Below are positions 17,261-26,227 of a stretch of DNA of 64,000 nt, piece by piece. The DNA is taken from positions 186,001 to 250,000 of the forward strand of contig NZ_CP047224.1 in the NCBI RefSeq assembly GCF_009856525.1, read 5' to 3'. The position numbers and the translations under genes were made by a program. How positions within the stretch are numbered: the stretch's first letter is position 1; the number at the start of each line of letters is the position of its first letter. Below the pieces are notes generated by a model, which saw only the letters and a program-made list of their open reading frames with translations, was not told the origin of the DNA and ran no database searches. This DNA is from Neorickettsia findlayensis (GTDB lineage: Bacteria > Pseudomonadota > Alphaproteobacteria > Rickettsiales > Anaplasmataceae).

Positions 17261-18223
17261 GTGATCGTATTTGTCAATTTTTTTGTTATGGCCCAGATTT
17301 ATTTTCCAATAGCTGAAGCTGCAATATCTTTATATGTGGTAATTGGTTTAGGTCTGATTTCAGGAATTATGGCCGGACTTTTTGGTATTGGCGGAAATAT
17401 TATTATTATTCCTACCTTGATTTTTATGGGTGTTGCGCCAGCGGTAGCAGTCTCTAGTGCTGTAAATCAGACAATTGCGTCTGGGTTTGCTAGCTTCTTG
17501 AACCAATTAAAACAGGGAAATGCAGACTTATCTATAGCCCTTTCTCTTTCCCTTAGTGGGCTATTTGGGATAACATTGGGGTCATTATTGTTAATGTATC
17601 TACGCGATAAAGGAAATGTAGATATTGCAATCTTTCTTGTGTATGTTCTCATGCTTAGTAGTACGGGATGCATCATGGCATTTGATAGCATTCGTAAATT
17701 ACTGTTTTTATTGCGCAATAAAACAGGACTTAGTGAACATACAGAAAAGTCTCATAAAGGTAACTTCGTAAAATTTGTGAATAAGCTCCCTTTTCGCCGC
17801 TACTTTCATAGTGCAAAGGGTGACATAAGTCTGGTTGCTCTTTTTCTTTTTGGAGCGGTCGTAGGTTTGATTTTGTCTATATCGGGTATTGGTGGGGGAT
17901 ATATTCTTGTTCCCGTACTCATGTATGTTTTTAATCTTCCTGTGCGCATCGCAATAGGAACTTCGGTTGCTCAATCTGTACTCGTTTCAGTTGTCACTGT
18001 TTTTTTTCATGCAATTACCTTAGGTACAGTTGATATGCTTTTGGGGTTCTTATTGAGTATTGGCGCGATTTGTGGAGTGACTTTTGGAGCAAAATTAAAC
18101 CTAATTTTGCACCCAGTGCTAATTAGATTATTGCTTGCCTTCGTGATGTTTTCTGGTGTACTTAGGTTGCTGTTTACATTACTTGTGACACCTGAAAATC
18201 CATATTCTTTTTCTGCTATTTGA
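17261..18223 (+). CDS. TauE/SafE family permease (probable anion/sulfite exporter)
   Basis: 320 residues with about eight hydrophobic segments. Two related halves each carry the family glycine motif: IMAGLFGIGGNIIIIPTL (residues about 36-53) and LILSISGIGGGYILVPVL (residues about 207-224). This internal duplication is typical of TauE/SafE (DUF81) transporters, which move sulfite, sulfonates or other organosulfur anions. Substrate unknown. The start is uncertain: GTG at 17261 or the ATG at 17288 (residue 10). It overlaps the next gene by 4 nt, so the two form an operon. Confidence 0.86.
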   Translation: MIVFVNFFVMAQIYFPIAEAAISLYVVIGLGLISGIMAGLFGIGGNIIIIPTLIFMGVAPAVAVSSAVNQTIASGFASFLNQLKQGNADLSIALSLSLSGLFGITLGSLLLMYLRDKGNVDIAIFLVYVLMLSSTGCIMAFDSIRKLLFLLRNKTGLSEHTEKSHKGNFVKFVNKLPFRRYFHSAKGDISLVALFLFGAVVGLILSISGIGGGYILVPVLMYVFNLPVRIAIGTSVAQSVLVSVVTVFFHAITLGTVDMLLGFLLSIGAICGVTFGAKLNLILHPVLIRLLLAFVMFSGVLRLLFTLLVTPENPYSFSAI

Positions 18224-18975
18224 TAGTGACAATAAAAAGATTTTTTGTTTTTGCTGTATTTTGTCTACTGCCGTGTAAGGTAAGTGGTTTTTCTGTTATA
18301 GCCGATCTTTCGCCCAACAGGGTTGAAATACATTCCAAGTTTACTGGGAAAAAAATATTAGTTTTTGGGGCAATTATGGAAAAGGCAGACAATATTATAG
18401 TTATCGTTCATGGCCCCAAAAAAGATATTGCCGTACACAAAAAGATCAGAATTTTTGGTTTGTGGACAAATGGAGCTAAGGTCGAGATAAAGATGGTGCC
18501 TCTGTTCTTTTCTTTTTCCTCTTCAAATCAGAGATACGATGAAGTTGACAGGGTATTTCATGGAGAATTTACGCCATTTTCACATCTCTTGAGCTCCAGT
18601 AGAGAAATGAGTGCATTTGCTGAGAGTAGGGTAGGTGAGTCTCTGTATCAATTCGATAATAAGATTGAGTTAATCAATGAACGTCTCTTTCGTGGAAATA
18701 TCTTTCTCCCAAGTAATGTACCAAAAGGACAGTATGTTGTCGAAGTTCTGGCACTAAAGGAAAACAGAATTATTGGGATCGAAGTAATGCCACTCCTGAT
18801 AGTAAAAACAGGCTTGGATGGACGTATTTTTGAATTAAGTCACTCACGCCCACTATTTTATGCATTGACTGCAGTTATCGGTGCGCTGGTTATAGGTTGG
18901 GCTGGATTCATCTTGCCACGGACAGCAAGAACCTTACTTAAAAGTAAAGGAGAAGGGTCAAAACTGCCCTCATAA
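18220..18975 (+). CDS. TIGR02186-like membrane-anchored protein
   Basis: 251 residues. An N-terminal signal-like segment (FFVFAVFCLLPCKVSGF) is followed by a beta-rich outer portion (ADLSPNRVEIHSKFTGKKILVFGA, VIVHGPKKDIAVHKK, FGLWTNG) and a C-terminal membrane helix (LFYALTAVIGALVIGWAGFIL) with a short basic tail. The pattern fits an uncharacterised alphaproteobacterial family (TIGR02186) often encoded next to TauE/SafE permeases, as here. I infer an accessory subunit of that transporter, working on the periplasmic side. The start is weak: TTG at 18220 overlapping the upstream stop, or GTG at 18226. Function unknown. Confidence 0.75.
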   Translation: MIVTIKRFFVFAVFCLLPCKVSGFSVIADLSPNRVEIHSKFTGKKILVFGAIMEKADNIIVIVHGPKKDIAVHKKIRIFGLWTNGAKVEIKMVPLFFSFSSSNQRYDEVDRVFHGEFTPFSHLLSSSREMSAFAESRVGESLYQFDNKIELINERLFRGNIFLPSNVPKGQYVVEVLALKENRIIGIEVMPLLIVKTGLDGRIFELSHSRPLFYALTAVIGALVIGWAGFILPRTARTLLKSKGEGSKLPS

Positions 18976-19010
18976 AAACCTGGAGAAGCAAAACAGCAAA
19001 GAACGGAAAG

Positions 19011-19043
19011 CAAGGCCCGCAAACGTTATCTTCGCGGACCTTG
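19011..19043 (-). terminator. Rho-independent-like terminator of the P51 gene
   Basis: Read on the minus strand: CAAGGTCCGC, a 13-nt loop, GCGGGCCTTG (one G-T pair in a 10-bp stem), followed by the pyrimidine-rich CTTTCCGTTCTTTGC. It lies 23 nt after the P51 stop codon. Confidence 0.6.
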
Positions 19044-19066
19044 AATCACACCATGAAAAGACTAAA

Positions 19067-20584
19067 TTAGTATGACACCTTCACACCAGAAGTTAGAACA
19101 AAACCTTTGTTGTTGTCTTCAGCTTTAATTCCAGCTTCCTGAGCAATGAAGCACTTAGTATTGACGTAAGGTGTGAGCTCATACGTGCTTCCAGTGATGC
19201 GATAATGCGTACCAAGAGAAACAACTCGGAGCGTATTCACACCAACACTTTTAACGAAGGTGTTATAACTCTCCATATAGTTAAGGCTAAATGCCACAGG
19301 GCCTTCTTCATATGCGGCACCAAAAGTCATGTAAGAATTGTCTCCATCTGTCGTTTTAGTTTGTCCGCTATCGTCAAAAGCCTTGCTCAAGTCAAGCTGC
19401 ATATCTTTCTTTTTTTCAACGCCAGAAAGATACGTGCTACCCCATGAACCAGCAAGCTTTATAGTGTTAATCTGAGCAACTGCACCGACCTCAAAGCGTC
19501 TGAGTGGGTGATGAACATCACCGGTCGGAGCGCTAAGACCAGCCTGACCACTAAAAGAGATACCATACTTCAGATTTCCTTTTTGCCCAGCATAGGCAGC
19601 ACCTAAATCAACGATATCATGGTAAGTACCATCTGCAGTGGAGTTTGTATAACCCAACGCCATCCGCAAATTGCCCAGCCCAGTAGTAATAAAGTTAGCC
19701 CTTAGAGGGTTATTATATTGGGTATAGTAATTTGTGTGTACCAAGAAAGGGTGTTGTGCATCCTTGTGGCGGCCACATGTTGTAGTGCTTCCATTCGTGG
19801 TACGTGTGGCATTTATAGGGCGTCCCTCTAGGTTAGCAAGTGTCGTCCAATTTAGATCCTCAAAACCACCACCAACGGCAGCGACTGAAGATGCATCGAT
19901 TCTGAGTGGTTTCACAGCGCTTTCACTGACGCGACCCATTTCGAACCTTCCGTAACCAGTTTCAAAGAAAACGTACGCATTGTCAGCAGAAATCGCATCC
20001 TTTTTACTGAATTCTGCTTCTAGGAAACCACCATAAGCGAAATTGCTCAGTGTACGCCTAGCCTCTATTGAAAGCTTGTGTTTGTTAAACAAATCGGTGT
20101 TACGTGTGTAGTTGCCTAGAATACCACCATCGGACAGCGCCTTCACATTGTTCGTACTGTTAGCAGTCCCGTTATAAGACGCCTCAATATCTTTACCATT
20201 TGTATCTACAAGGACATCAATCTTTGGAAGACCTTTTGCTAATTCAAAGAAATCCTTATTTCTTCCGTAACCAAATGAGAAATCATTACTACCCTTTACC
20301 TTGAACACGAAATTCACTGCATCGCAGTTCTCGGTTCCACTTGGGCTAGACGAACCATTACAATTACATCCCGGGGAGCCCATTCCCCCAGCTGGACAAT
20401 GGTCCGCAAACTTACTTAATCGAGCCTTGACCTGATTAGGGCCTGTTTTATTGCAGACACACATTCTATTTGATGTCGTTTTTTCAACAGCTGGAACCGT
20501 ATCCCCTGTCAAAGGCACCTCGGACGCGCCTGCGACGTTGGCTAGCGCCACCGTCAAAAGTAATATCTTGCTAAGTTTATACAT
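19067..20584 (-). CDS. P51-like major outer membrane protein / porin
   Basis: 505 residues. A signal peptide (KLSKILLLTVALANVAGAS, cleaved near residue 21) is followed by a cysteine-rich N-terminal stretch (Cys 42, 44, 63, 73, 75 and 87), then alternating beta-strand sequence rich in Gly, Tyr, Asn and Ser, ending in an aromatic residue (GVKVSY) as outer membrane barrels do. The overall sequence matches my recollection of the 51-kDa major surface antigen of Neorickettsia, shown in other work to be a porin. It would be the main route for small solutes and a main immune target. A clear hairpin terminator follows the gene and 418 nt without genes precede it, consistent with a strongly expressed single-gene unit. 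The genus-level match is by recognition, not by search. Confidence 0.85.
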   Translation of the reverse strand: MYKLSKILLLTVALANVAGASEVPLTGDTVPAVEKTTSNRMCVCNKTGPNQVKARLSKFADHCPAGGMGSPGCNCNGSSSPSGTENCDAVNFVFKVKGSNDFSFGYGRNKDFFELAKGLPKIDVLVDTNGKDIEASYNGTANSTNNVKALSDGGILGNYTRNTDLFNKHKLSIEARRTLSNFAYGGFLEAEFSKKDAISADNAYVFFETGYGRFEMGRVSESAVKPLRIDASSVAAVGGGFEDLNWTTLANLEGRPINATRTTNGSTTTCGRHKDAQHPFLVHTNYYTQYNNPLRANFITTGLGNLRMALGYTNSTADGTYHDIVDLGAAYAGQKGNLKYGISFSGQAGLSAPTGDVHHPLRRFEVGAVAQINTIKLAGSWGSTYLSGVEKKKDMQLDLSKAFDDSGQTKTTDGDNSYMTFGAAYEEGPVAFSLNYMESYNTFVKSVGVNTLRVVSLGTHYRITGSTYELTPYVNTKCFIAQEAGIKAEDNNKGFVLTSGVKVSY

Positions 20585-21002
20585 AAGCTTCTAGTAAAAA
20601 ATAACATAAAAACGTTTCCATCCAGGTCATGCCTCTACGAGCGTAATAAATAGCGAACCCTTCTCTCCGAATGTTACATGGATAATACGTTTTCGTAAAC
20701 AGAGAAACTGCAATACTTCCTGAAGATACAGCTTAATTCTCAAAAAGTCCAGCACCAAGTACCGAGCATTTCAGCTATTAAGGGGTTTCGTTGAGACAAA
20801 ACACCCGATCAGATACAGAAAGACTCGAGTCTCTCTGATAGGCATAATGCGATAGAATAACCAAGGAATACGCCCTTGTTATCACACTTTGTGCGCGAGA
20901 CAAAAAAGAACGAACGAAGCCGCTGATCAAAATGTAGCCATCGAAGTCTCCAGCATATACAGATGGTATGCCCACGCATAAATGATGAGCTTTGTGGAAA
21001 GC
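20585..21002. other. 418-nt region upstream of the P51 gene
   Basis: No convincing gene. A 65-codon open frame at 20778-20975 (minus) has no family features I recognise. The segment should contain the P51 promoter. On the minus strand TTTACG, a 17-nt spacer and TAACAT can be found about 90 nt before the ATG, but this match is weak. The 5' untranslated region may be long. Confidence 0.5.
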
Positions 21003-22418
21003 CTATTGAGAAGTAACTACTGCTTTTAGCATTGCATCTGCATTGTTGATAATACGACTTTTGTCTGTTGGTGATCTCACACCTTGTATCACAATGATCT
21101 CGGACGGTTTGCAGTTATTTATTGCGTATTCCATAGCCTTTCTTCTATCCTCAATTTCAATTGCTTTTGGGCAGCAAAACATAAGTTCGCGCCGAGTTCT
21201 TTCGCTTAATGTACTGCCATTGCTATCGCCAGTAAAAATTATCCTGTTTACCATTTTTGCTGCGACTTTGGCCATCTTTAGTGTATTCTTTCCTTCACAA
21301 TCCTCGCTGCATCTGAGCACAAGGGTGATATCGTTATATGGAAAGTGCCACTTCATAGAGAGTAGAAGGTCCTGCAGTTCACTCGGAGTCTCTGCGCAAT
21401 CTGTCATAATTTTGCGGTCCTCTCCGCAGCATTCTAGGAATTCCATATACCCAGCTAATGGGCTAATTTGTTCATGTTCAATCCTGGATGGATCTATTCC
21501 GCATGAGATAGCTAATCCTATTGCCGTTACAAGATTACTTCCTTGGAATTTGCCAAGTATATTTGTACGAACAACTACTTCTTTCCCAAGGACTTTCATC
21601 GTCAGTATTTGCCCTTTTTGTGTTGGCAATTGAGAGATCAATTGTATATCGCTTGCTGCTCTTCCATATGTACAAACCTTTTTATTCGGGCAGCATTGCA
21701 TTATCCTTGTTGTGTACTCACTGGCGAATGGTAGTACCATAGTACCATCATCAGGTAATATCTCTGAGAGAAGCCTTGCCTTCATCTGAAAGCGTTTCTC
21801 TGCATCTTCGGGTTGTGCTAAATCATCGCGTATCAGATTACTGAAAGCAGCCGCCTTTAAATTGACGCTATCTATCATCCTGTTTTCGATTGCCGCACCT
21901 GAAACTGCTAAGCAACAATATTCGATCTTTTTATCTGCTAGATCGTCCAGAATGCTATGCATGTTCGCCGCGTCTGATATCATACGATCTTTCCCTTGCC
22001 ATAGCTCAAGAGTTTCCACTGGTTCATTCGAGACAGTTAAAGTTACGGCCTTTTTTCCGGCTAGTGTACATACCTGAGAGAAAAAATGCCCAACACTTCT
22101 TCCTCCACTTGTACCAGTTACTGCACATACGTAAGTTGGCTGTTTCTTCCACATGAAAGAGCATATTCGATGATATATCTGCTGTGGCTGAGTGTGTACA
22201 AAGAAATTAACTCCTTGCTTGAGGTATTCTTCTTCATATTCTTGATTTGTTAGTATGCTCTTTGCGCCGCGATTGATTGCTTCCTTGATGTGTGCGTGTT
22301 CCTTTTTTGATGGAGCATAAAATAAGAAATCTTTCCCAACTTTTTGATGATCCGAAGTAATGTTCTTGATCCTTCCCTTTGATATTTCTAGGCAAATTTG
22401 CTCGTATAGCGCAGCCAT
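21003..22418 (-). CDS. MurE-like Mur ligase family protein lacking key catalytic residues
   Basis: 471 residues with the three-domain layout of MurE, which adds meso-diaminopimelate or lysine to UDP-MurNAc-Ala-Glu in peptidoglycan precursor synthesis. The family is recognisable (SDHQKVGKDFLFYAPS, FSNLIRD, MKARLL), but several signature sites are changed. The ATP loop TGTNGKT/TS is TGTSGGRS (residues 101-108), so the P-loop lysine is missing. The VSSH motif reads VSGA (172-175), RDHLD reads RDDLA (197-201), and the DNPR substrate motif is replaced by GDSNGS in the same relative place. K213 of the carbamylated-lysine region is retained. There is no stop or frameshift. I infer loss of ligase activity with the reading frame maintained. 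It could also be a functional outlier. No other mur genes are in the window. Confidence 0.75.
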   Translation of the reverse strand: MAALYEQICLEISKGRIKNITSDHQKVGKDFLFYAPSKKEHAHIKEAINRGAKSILTNQEYEEEYLKQGVNFFVHTQPQQIYHRICSFMWKKQPTYVCAVTGTSGGRSVGHFFSQVCTLAGKKAVTLTVSNEPVETLELWQGKDRMISDAANMHSILDDLADKKIEYCCLAVSGAAIENRMIDSVNLKAAAFSNLIRDDLAQPEDAEKRFQMKARLLSEILPDDGTMVLPFASEYTTRIMQCCPNKKVCTYGRAASDIQLISQLPTQKGQILTMKVLGKEVVVRTNILGKFQGSNLVTAIGLAISCGIDPSRIEHEQISPLAGYMEFLECCGEDRKIMTDCAETPSELQDLLLSMKWHFPYNDITLVLRCSEDCEGKNTLKMAKVAAKMVNRIIFTGDSNGSTLSERTRRELMFCCPKAIEIEDRRKAMEYAINNCKPSEIIVIQGVRSPTDKSRIINNADAMLKAVVTSQ

Positions 22419-22510
22419 CTTATTCCTCCTCTAAATTTACTCCATCTTCTGCGATGAGTTCACCCTATCTGAAGCAGGATTCCATACAATAAATTTACCT
22501 TATTTGGCGC

Positions 22511-23161
22511 TTATTTTATACCCAACTTAAAGTTGCATAGGTCATTGAGAATACAGTTTTCGCATTTTGGTTTCCGTGCTTTGCAGATGTATCTTCCATG
22601 CAATACAAGCCATAGGTGTGCTTGTGGAAGAAAGGCTTGTGGAATGCGTTCAAGTAATTGTTTTTCTGTTTCTAAAACATTTCTTGCATCCACTAGTCCT
22701 ATTCTATTGCTTACTCTGAAAACATGTGTATCTACAGCAATTCTTTTGTCTCCAAAGAGTGTACACAATATTACGTTAGCGGACTTCCTGCCTATTCCTG
22801 GAAGGGATTGTAGATATTGGAAATTATTAGGTATGTCAGTCTGTTTATCCGAAATCAGTTTCTTTGCTAGAGCAATGATATTTTTTGCTTTATTATTGTA
22901 TAAACCAATCGTTTTTATGCAGTTCTTTAGTTCTGCAAGATCCATTTTTGCATAATGTTCTGGTTCGTATGCAAAACGAAATAGATCTTTTGTTACTTTG
23001 TTCACACTAACATCTGTGGACTGTGCGGATAGCAATACTGCTATGATAAGTGTAAATTTATTGACATATTCTAACTCGATTTTAGGCTCTGGCATTTGTC
23101 TCTGAAACCTTTCCAGGATTTCAACCACCAGTGAATAGGAAGGATATATCTTTTGCATCAC
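22511..23161 (-). CDS. nth: Endonuclease III
   Basis: Base-excision repair glycosylase and AP lyase that removes oxidised pyrimidines. 216 residues, the family size. The helix-hairpin-helix LPGIGRKSANVIL with its catalytic lysine and VDTHVFRVSNRIGL with its catalytic aspartate are intact. The C-terminal [4Fe-4S] ligands are present with canonical spacing, C193-x6-C200-x2-C203-x5-C209. It is on the minus strand, 92 nt upstream of the MurE-like gene. Its cluster probably depends on the isc genes at 54.6-61 kb. Confidence 0.96.
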   Translation of the reverse strand: MMQKIYPSYSLVVEILERFQRQMPEPKIELEYVNKFTLIIAVLLSAQSTDVSVNKVTKDLFRFAYEPEHYAKMDLAELKNCIKTIGLYNNKAKNIIALAKKLISDKQTDIPNNFQYLQSLPGIGRKSANVILCTLFGDKRIAVDTHVFRVSNRIGLVDARNVLETEKQLLERIPQAFLPQAHLWLVLHGRYICKARKPKCENCILNDLCNFKLGIK

Positions 23162-23236
23162 AAGCTATAGAGGGTTAAAATCTGTGAAGGAAACTGTGTA
23201 AAACTTACTGCCAACTTTGTTGTTCGCTGTTTCACA

Positions 23237-23974
23237 CTACCTTTTCGAATATGTGAAACAAGAAAGTGGCATTGAACAGATGTAACACAGAGCCAAAACA
23301 GATATCGTGAGCCACGGCTTAAGTATCAAAGCAACTGCAATGGTGACAGAGATAAACATCAGTGCAGACTCTAGGTAATGTGGAACGACAACATTTTTCA
23401 ATGAGAAAGTTGGTATACTACTGACAGTGAGCATTGAGACCACTGAAAGATAACCGAGCAAAAAATAATGGTTCATTGCAAATAGCACAACAAAGCCGCA
23501 ATCGTTGGAGGCGAATATTAGTATTACTGGAAGTACAGCTAAGACTCCTCCAGCTGGAGCAGGAATACCACAAAAGAAATTTTGTAGCTCACTACTTGTC
23601 CCGCTTGACATAGCAGTGGCGTTAAATCGTGCGAGACGAACCGCCATACAGACAACAAATACCATCGTGATTCCCCACCCAAAGACTCTGATGTTGTGTA
23701 ACTCCCACAGGTACAACATGAATGCAGGTGCTACACCAAAACTTACCATATCAGCTAAAGAATCAAGCTCTGCGCCAAAAGTGGAACTCGAGTCAAACAT
23801 TCTAGCTATACGTCCGTCTATCCCGTCCATAATAGCTGCGACTACAATCGTCCCAATAGCAAGTTCCCAGCGACCTATAAGCGAAAGCCTTATCGAAGTG
23901 AGCCCAAGACACAAACTACAGAATGTAATGAAATTAGGGAAAAACCTCGTTATTGGAACAGGACGACTCTTCAC
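23237..23974 (-). CDS. pssA: CDP-diacylglycerol-serine O-phosphatidyltransferase
   Basis: Integral membrane enzyme that makes phosphatidylserine from CDP-diacylglycerol and serine. 245 residues with several hydrophobic helices. The CDP-alcohol phosphotransferase signature DGx2ARx8Gx3Dx3D is exact: D53, G54, A57, R58, G67, D71 and D75. It follows psd with a 6-nt gap, so the two consecutive steps of phosphatidylethanolamine synthesis are in one operon. The N-terminus (PVPITRFFPNFITFCSLCLGL) is typical of the Bacillus/alphaproteobacterial class II type. Confidence 0.95.
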   Translation of the reverse strand: MKSRPVPITRFFPNFITFCSLCLGLTSIRLSLIGRWELAIGTIVVAAIMDGIDGRIARMFDSSSTFGAELDSLADMVSFGVAPAFMLYLWELHNIRVFGWGITMVFVVCMAVRLARFNATAMSSGTSSELQNFFCGIPAPAGGVLAVLPVILIFASNDCGFVVLFAMNHYFLLGYLSVVSMLTVSSIPTFSLKNVVVPHYLESALMFISVTIAVALILKPWLTISVLALCYICSMPLSCFTYSKR

Positions 23975-23980
23975 AGTCTA

Positions 23981-24658
23981 TCAGTCGAGAAAACGCTCAG
24001 TCACAAAAGATACCGTTTCATTAAGCAATGCCACAATCGTTTCCCCAGCAACGACAGTTTGTCCTTCAGAAACAAGAAGAGGCATGCTTTTTGGTATGTA
24101 TATAGTAACTCTGCTCCCAAATTTGATAATGCCAAACCGCTTTCCCGCAAAAACCTGCTGGTCTTTTTTCAAATCACAAACCACACGCCGTGCAAGGAAG
24201 CCTGTCTGTTGGACAACTACCACTTTCCTACCGTCCACCATTTCTATCAAGGTTTCCTGTCTCTCATTTGCGTCTTCAGAGCTATCATAGTCAGCACGCA
24301 AATTCTTTCCAGGCACATAATGCAGTTTTCTCACTGTGCCATCAACTGGTATGCGATTCACATGTACATTCAAGGGGCTTAAGTAAATACTCACTTTCTG
24401 CATTTCCTCGACTAGCTCACTACTTTGCGGGGGCAAAGCACTTTCGATTTTGCAGATTAATCCATCTGCTGGACTAAGAACAAAATCTTTTGATACTGCT
24501 ATTGCGCGCTGCGGATCCCTGAAGAAGTAAACGACTAACGCAGTAACACAAATTCCACACAAGCCTAATGCGGGGACGAAAAAAAACGCTACCGCTGTGC
24601 AAGCTAAGGCAACACTGATAGTAAGCAAGCCTTCTTTATGAAGTGAAAATTTAGTCAC
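23981..24658 (-). CDS. psd: Phosphatidylserine decarboxylase, short form
   Basis: Decarboxylates phosphatidylserine to phosphatidylethanolamine at the membrane. 225 residues, matching the short soluble-like alphaproteobacterial class. The FFRDPQRAI block, LSPADGLI, LSPLNVHVNRIPVDG and the self-cleavage site FGSRV (G181-S182) are visible; S182 would become the pyruvoyl group. Two hydrophobic segments at residues about 13-45 anchor the N-terminus. pssA follows 6 nt downstream. Confidence 0.95.
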   Translation of the reverse strand: MTKFSLHKEGLLTISVALACTAVAFFFVPALGLCGICVTALVVYFFRDPQRAIAVSKDFVLSPADGLICKIESALPPQSSELVEEMQKVSIYLSPLNVHVNRIPVDGTVRKLHYVPGKNLRADYDSSEDANERQETLIEMVDGRKVVVVQQTGFLARRVVCDLKKDQQVFAGKRFGIIKFGSRVTIYIPKSMPLLVSEGQTVVAGETIVALLNETVSFVTERFLD

Positions 24659-24725
24659 GACGCGAATACAAAAATCCTTTTCCAGGTACTCTCAATTCAG
24701 TACTACATCAAAATTCATTTTGCAA

Positions 24726-25157
24726 TTACCCGAGAAGCGCTAATTTTTCTAGAATTTCTTCTTCTTTTTTTTCCATGATCAATGTCTCCTCGTCGGAAGA
24801 ATGATCATAACCTAGTACATGTAACACGCCATGGATGAACATATGCAACAAGTGGTCTTCAAATTTGATTTCATTTTCCAGGGCCTCGATGACCAGTCTG
24901 TCAAAAGAAAGTATTACCTCTCCTATGATCCCAACTCCAATTTGTTCGTTTGTATAGTTGAAGGATAAAACATTAGTTGGAGCATTTTTTCCCCTATAGT
25001 TTTTGTTCAAGGCTCTTATAAATTCGTCATCCGTTAAGACGACAGAGAATTCAGCTTTCTTGCCTTCTAGACAGCACTCAAAGGCTTTCTGTAGTAAGGT
25101 ATCGATATTATTGACTTTTTTTGTCCAACGTGGATCCATAATTCGAATTTCTAGCAT
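24726..25157 (-). CDS. ybeY: Endoribonuclease YbeY
   Basis: Zinc-dependent RNase involved in 16S rRNA 3' end maturation and ribosome quality control. 143 residues, the usual size. The zinc-binding motif HGVLHVLGYDH (near residue 115) and the upstream blocks NKNYRGKNAPTNVLSF and GEVILSFD are intact. It is a minus-strand gene 67 nt upstream of psd. The 197 nt between it and sucD hold no gene that I see. Confidence 0.95.
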   Translation of the reverse strand: MLEIRIMDPRWTKKVNNIDTLLQKAFECCLEGKKAEFSVVLTDDEFIRALNKNYRGKNAPTNVLSFNYTNEQIGVGIIGEVILSFDRLVIEALENEIKFEDHLLHMFIHGVLHVLGYDHSSDEETLIMEKKEEEILEKLALLG

Positions 25158-25354
25158 ACCAACATAACAGATATCGCAGTTGACATAAAAATTAATAATT
25201 TTACCTAATTATACAAAAAATTCAATACATTAACGAAATCGGAAATAGCCCAAAATAGACAGAAACGTCCTAGCGAGGAATAACACGGAGTTATCCTAAC
25301 GAAATAAAAGTACAGAAAAACTGCCTCAATATCTGTTGCTACTACTAAAAATTC

Positions 25355-26227
25355 TTATGCTATGAGATCTGCAACTGTTTTACCTATCAGAGCCGGGGTT
25401 GGCGCAATTACGACTCCAGCATCCTTCATTACACTTATCTTACTTTCTGCAGACTCATCACTACTCGAAATAATTGCCCCAGCGTGTCCCATTCTTTTTC
25501 CAGGAGGAGCAGTAACACCTGCAATAAAACCGACTGTTGGTTTTTTAGTTTGTGACGATTTCAGCAATGCACAAGCTTTTTCCTCAGCTGAACCCCCAAT
25601 TTCACCGATCATGACAATCACGTCAGTTTCCGGATCATCCAAGAACATCTTCATGCAATCCACAAAACTAAGGCCTTTTACTGGATCACCACCTATGCCA
25701 ATACATGTGGATTGTCCTAGGCCCATTTGTGTTGTTTGTGCGACCGCTTCATAGGTAAGTGTCCCAGAGCGAGATATAATTCCTACTTTTCCACGCTTAT
25801 GTATATATCCGGGCATTATACCGATCTTGCATTCGCCAGGAGTTATGATGCCTGGGCAGTTTGGACCTATCAAAAGACTTCTAGAGTTGCTTAATGCACT
25901 CTTCACGCGCATCATGTCTTGAACGGGGATTCCCTCTGTTATGCACACGATCAGCTCTATCTCCGCATCAATTGCTTCAAGAATTGCATCCATCGCAAAT
26001 GGTGCTGGAACGTATATTACGGTTGCATTTGCTCCAGTCTCCTTTTTTGCATGATACACGGTGTTAAAAACTGGTAGCCCAAGGTGCATTTGGCCTCCCT
26101 TACCGGGTGTTACGCCACCGACCATTTTTGTGCCGTACTCAATAGCCTGTTCAGAGTGGAAAGTACCATGTTGGCCTGTAAATCCTTGACAAATAACTCG
26201 TGTCTCTTTGTTAACTAAGATTGCCAT
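25355..26227 (-). CDS. sucD: Succinate-CoA ligase, alpha subunit
   Basis: Alpha subunit of the TCA-cycle enzyme that converts succinyl-CoA to succinate with formation of ATP or GTP. 290 residues, exact family size. The CoA-binding N-terminus ([19 protein letters not shown]), [19 protein letters not shown] and the phospho-histidine segment GHAGAIISS (near residue 245) are visible. Its first base overlaps the last base of sucC, so the subunits are translationally coupled and made in equal amounts. Confidence 0.97.
   Translation of the reverse strand: MAILVNKETRVICQGFTGQHGTFHSEQAIEYGTKMVGGVTPGKGGQMHLGLPVFNTVYHAKKETGANATVIYVPAPFAMDAILEAIDAEIELIVCITEGIPVQDMMRVKSALSNSRSLLIGPNCPGIITPGECKIGIMPGYIHKRGKVGIISRSGTLTYEAVAQTTQMGLGQSTCIGIGGDPVKGLSFVDCMKMFLDDPETDVIVMIGEIGGSAEEKACALLKSSQTKKPTVGFIAGVTAPPGKRMGHAGAIISSSDESAESKISVMKDAGVVIAPTPALIGKTVADLIA

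Noticed and set aside
20778..20975. 65-codon minus-strand open frame upstream of P51
   Set aside because: No family features and it occupies the presumed promoter and leader region.
21043..21633. 196-codon plus-strand open frame inside the MurE-like gene
   Set aside because: Antisense shadow with hydrophobic low-complexity content and no family features; the MurE-like frame is clearly homologous to a known family.
23505..24290. 261-codon open frame on the plus strand
   Set aside because: It lies fully antisense to pssA and psd, both of which have intact catalytic signatures; its translation shows no domain and reflects codon bias of the real genes.
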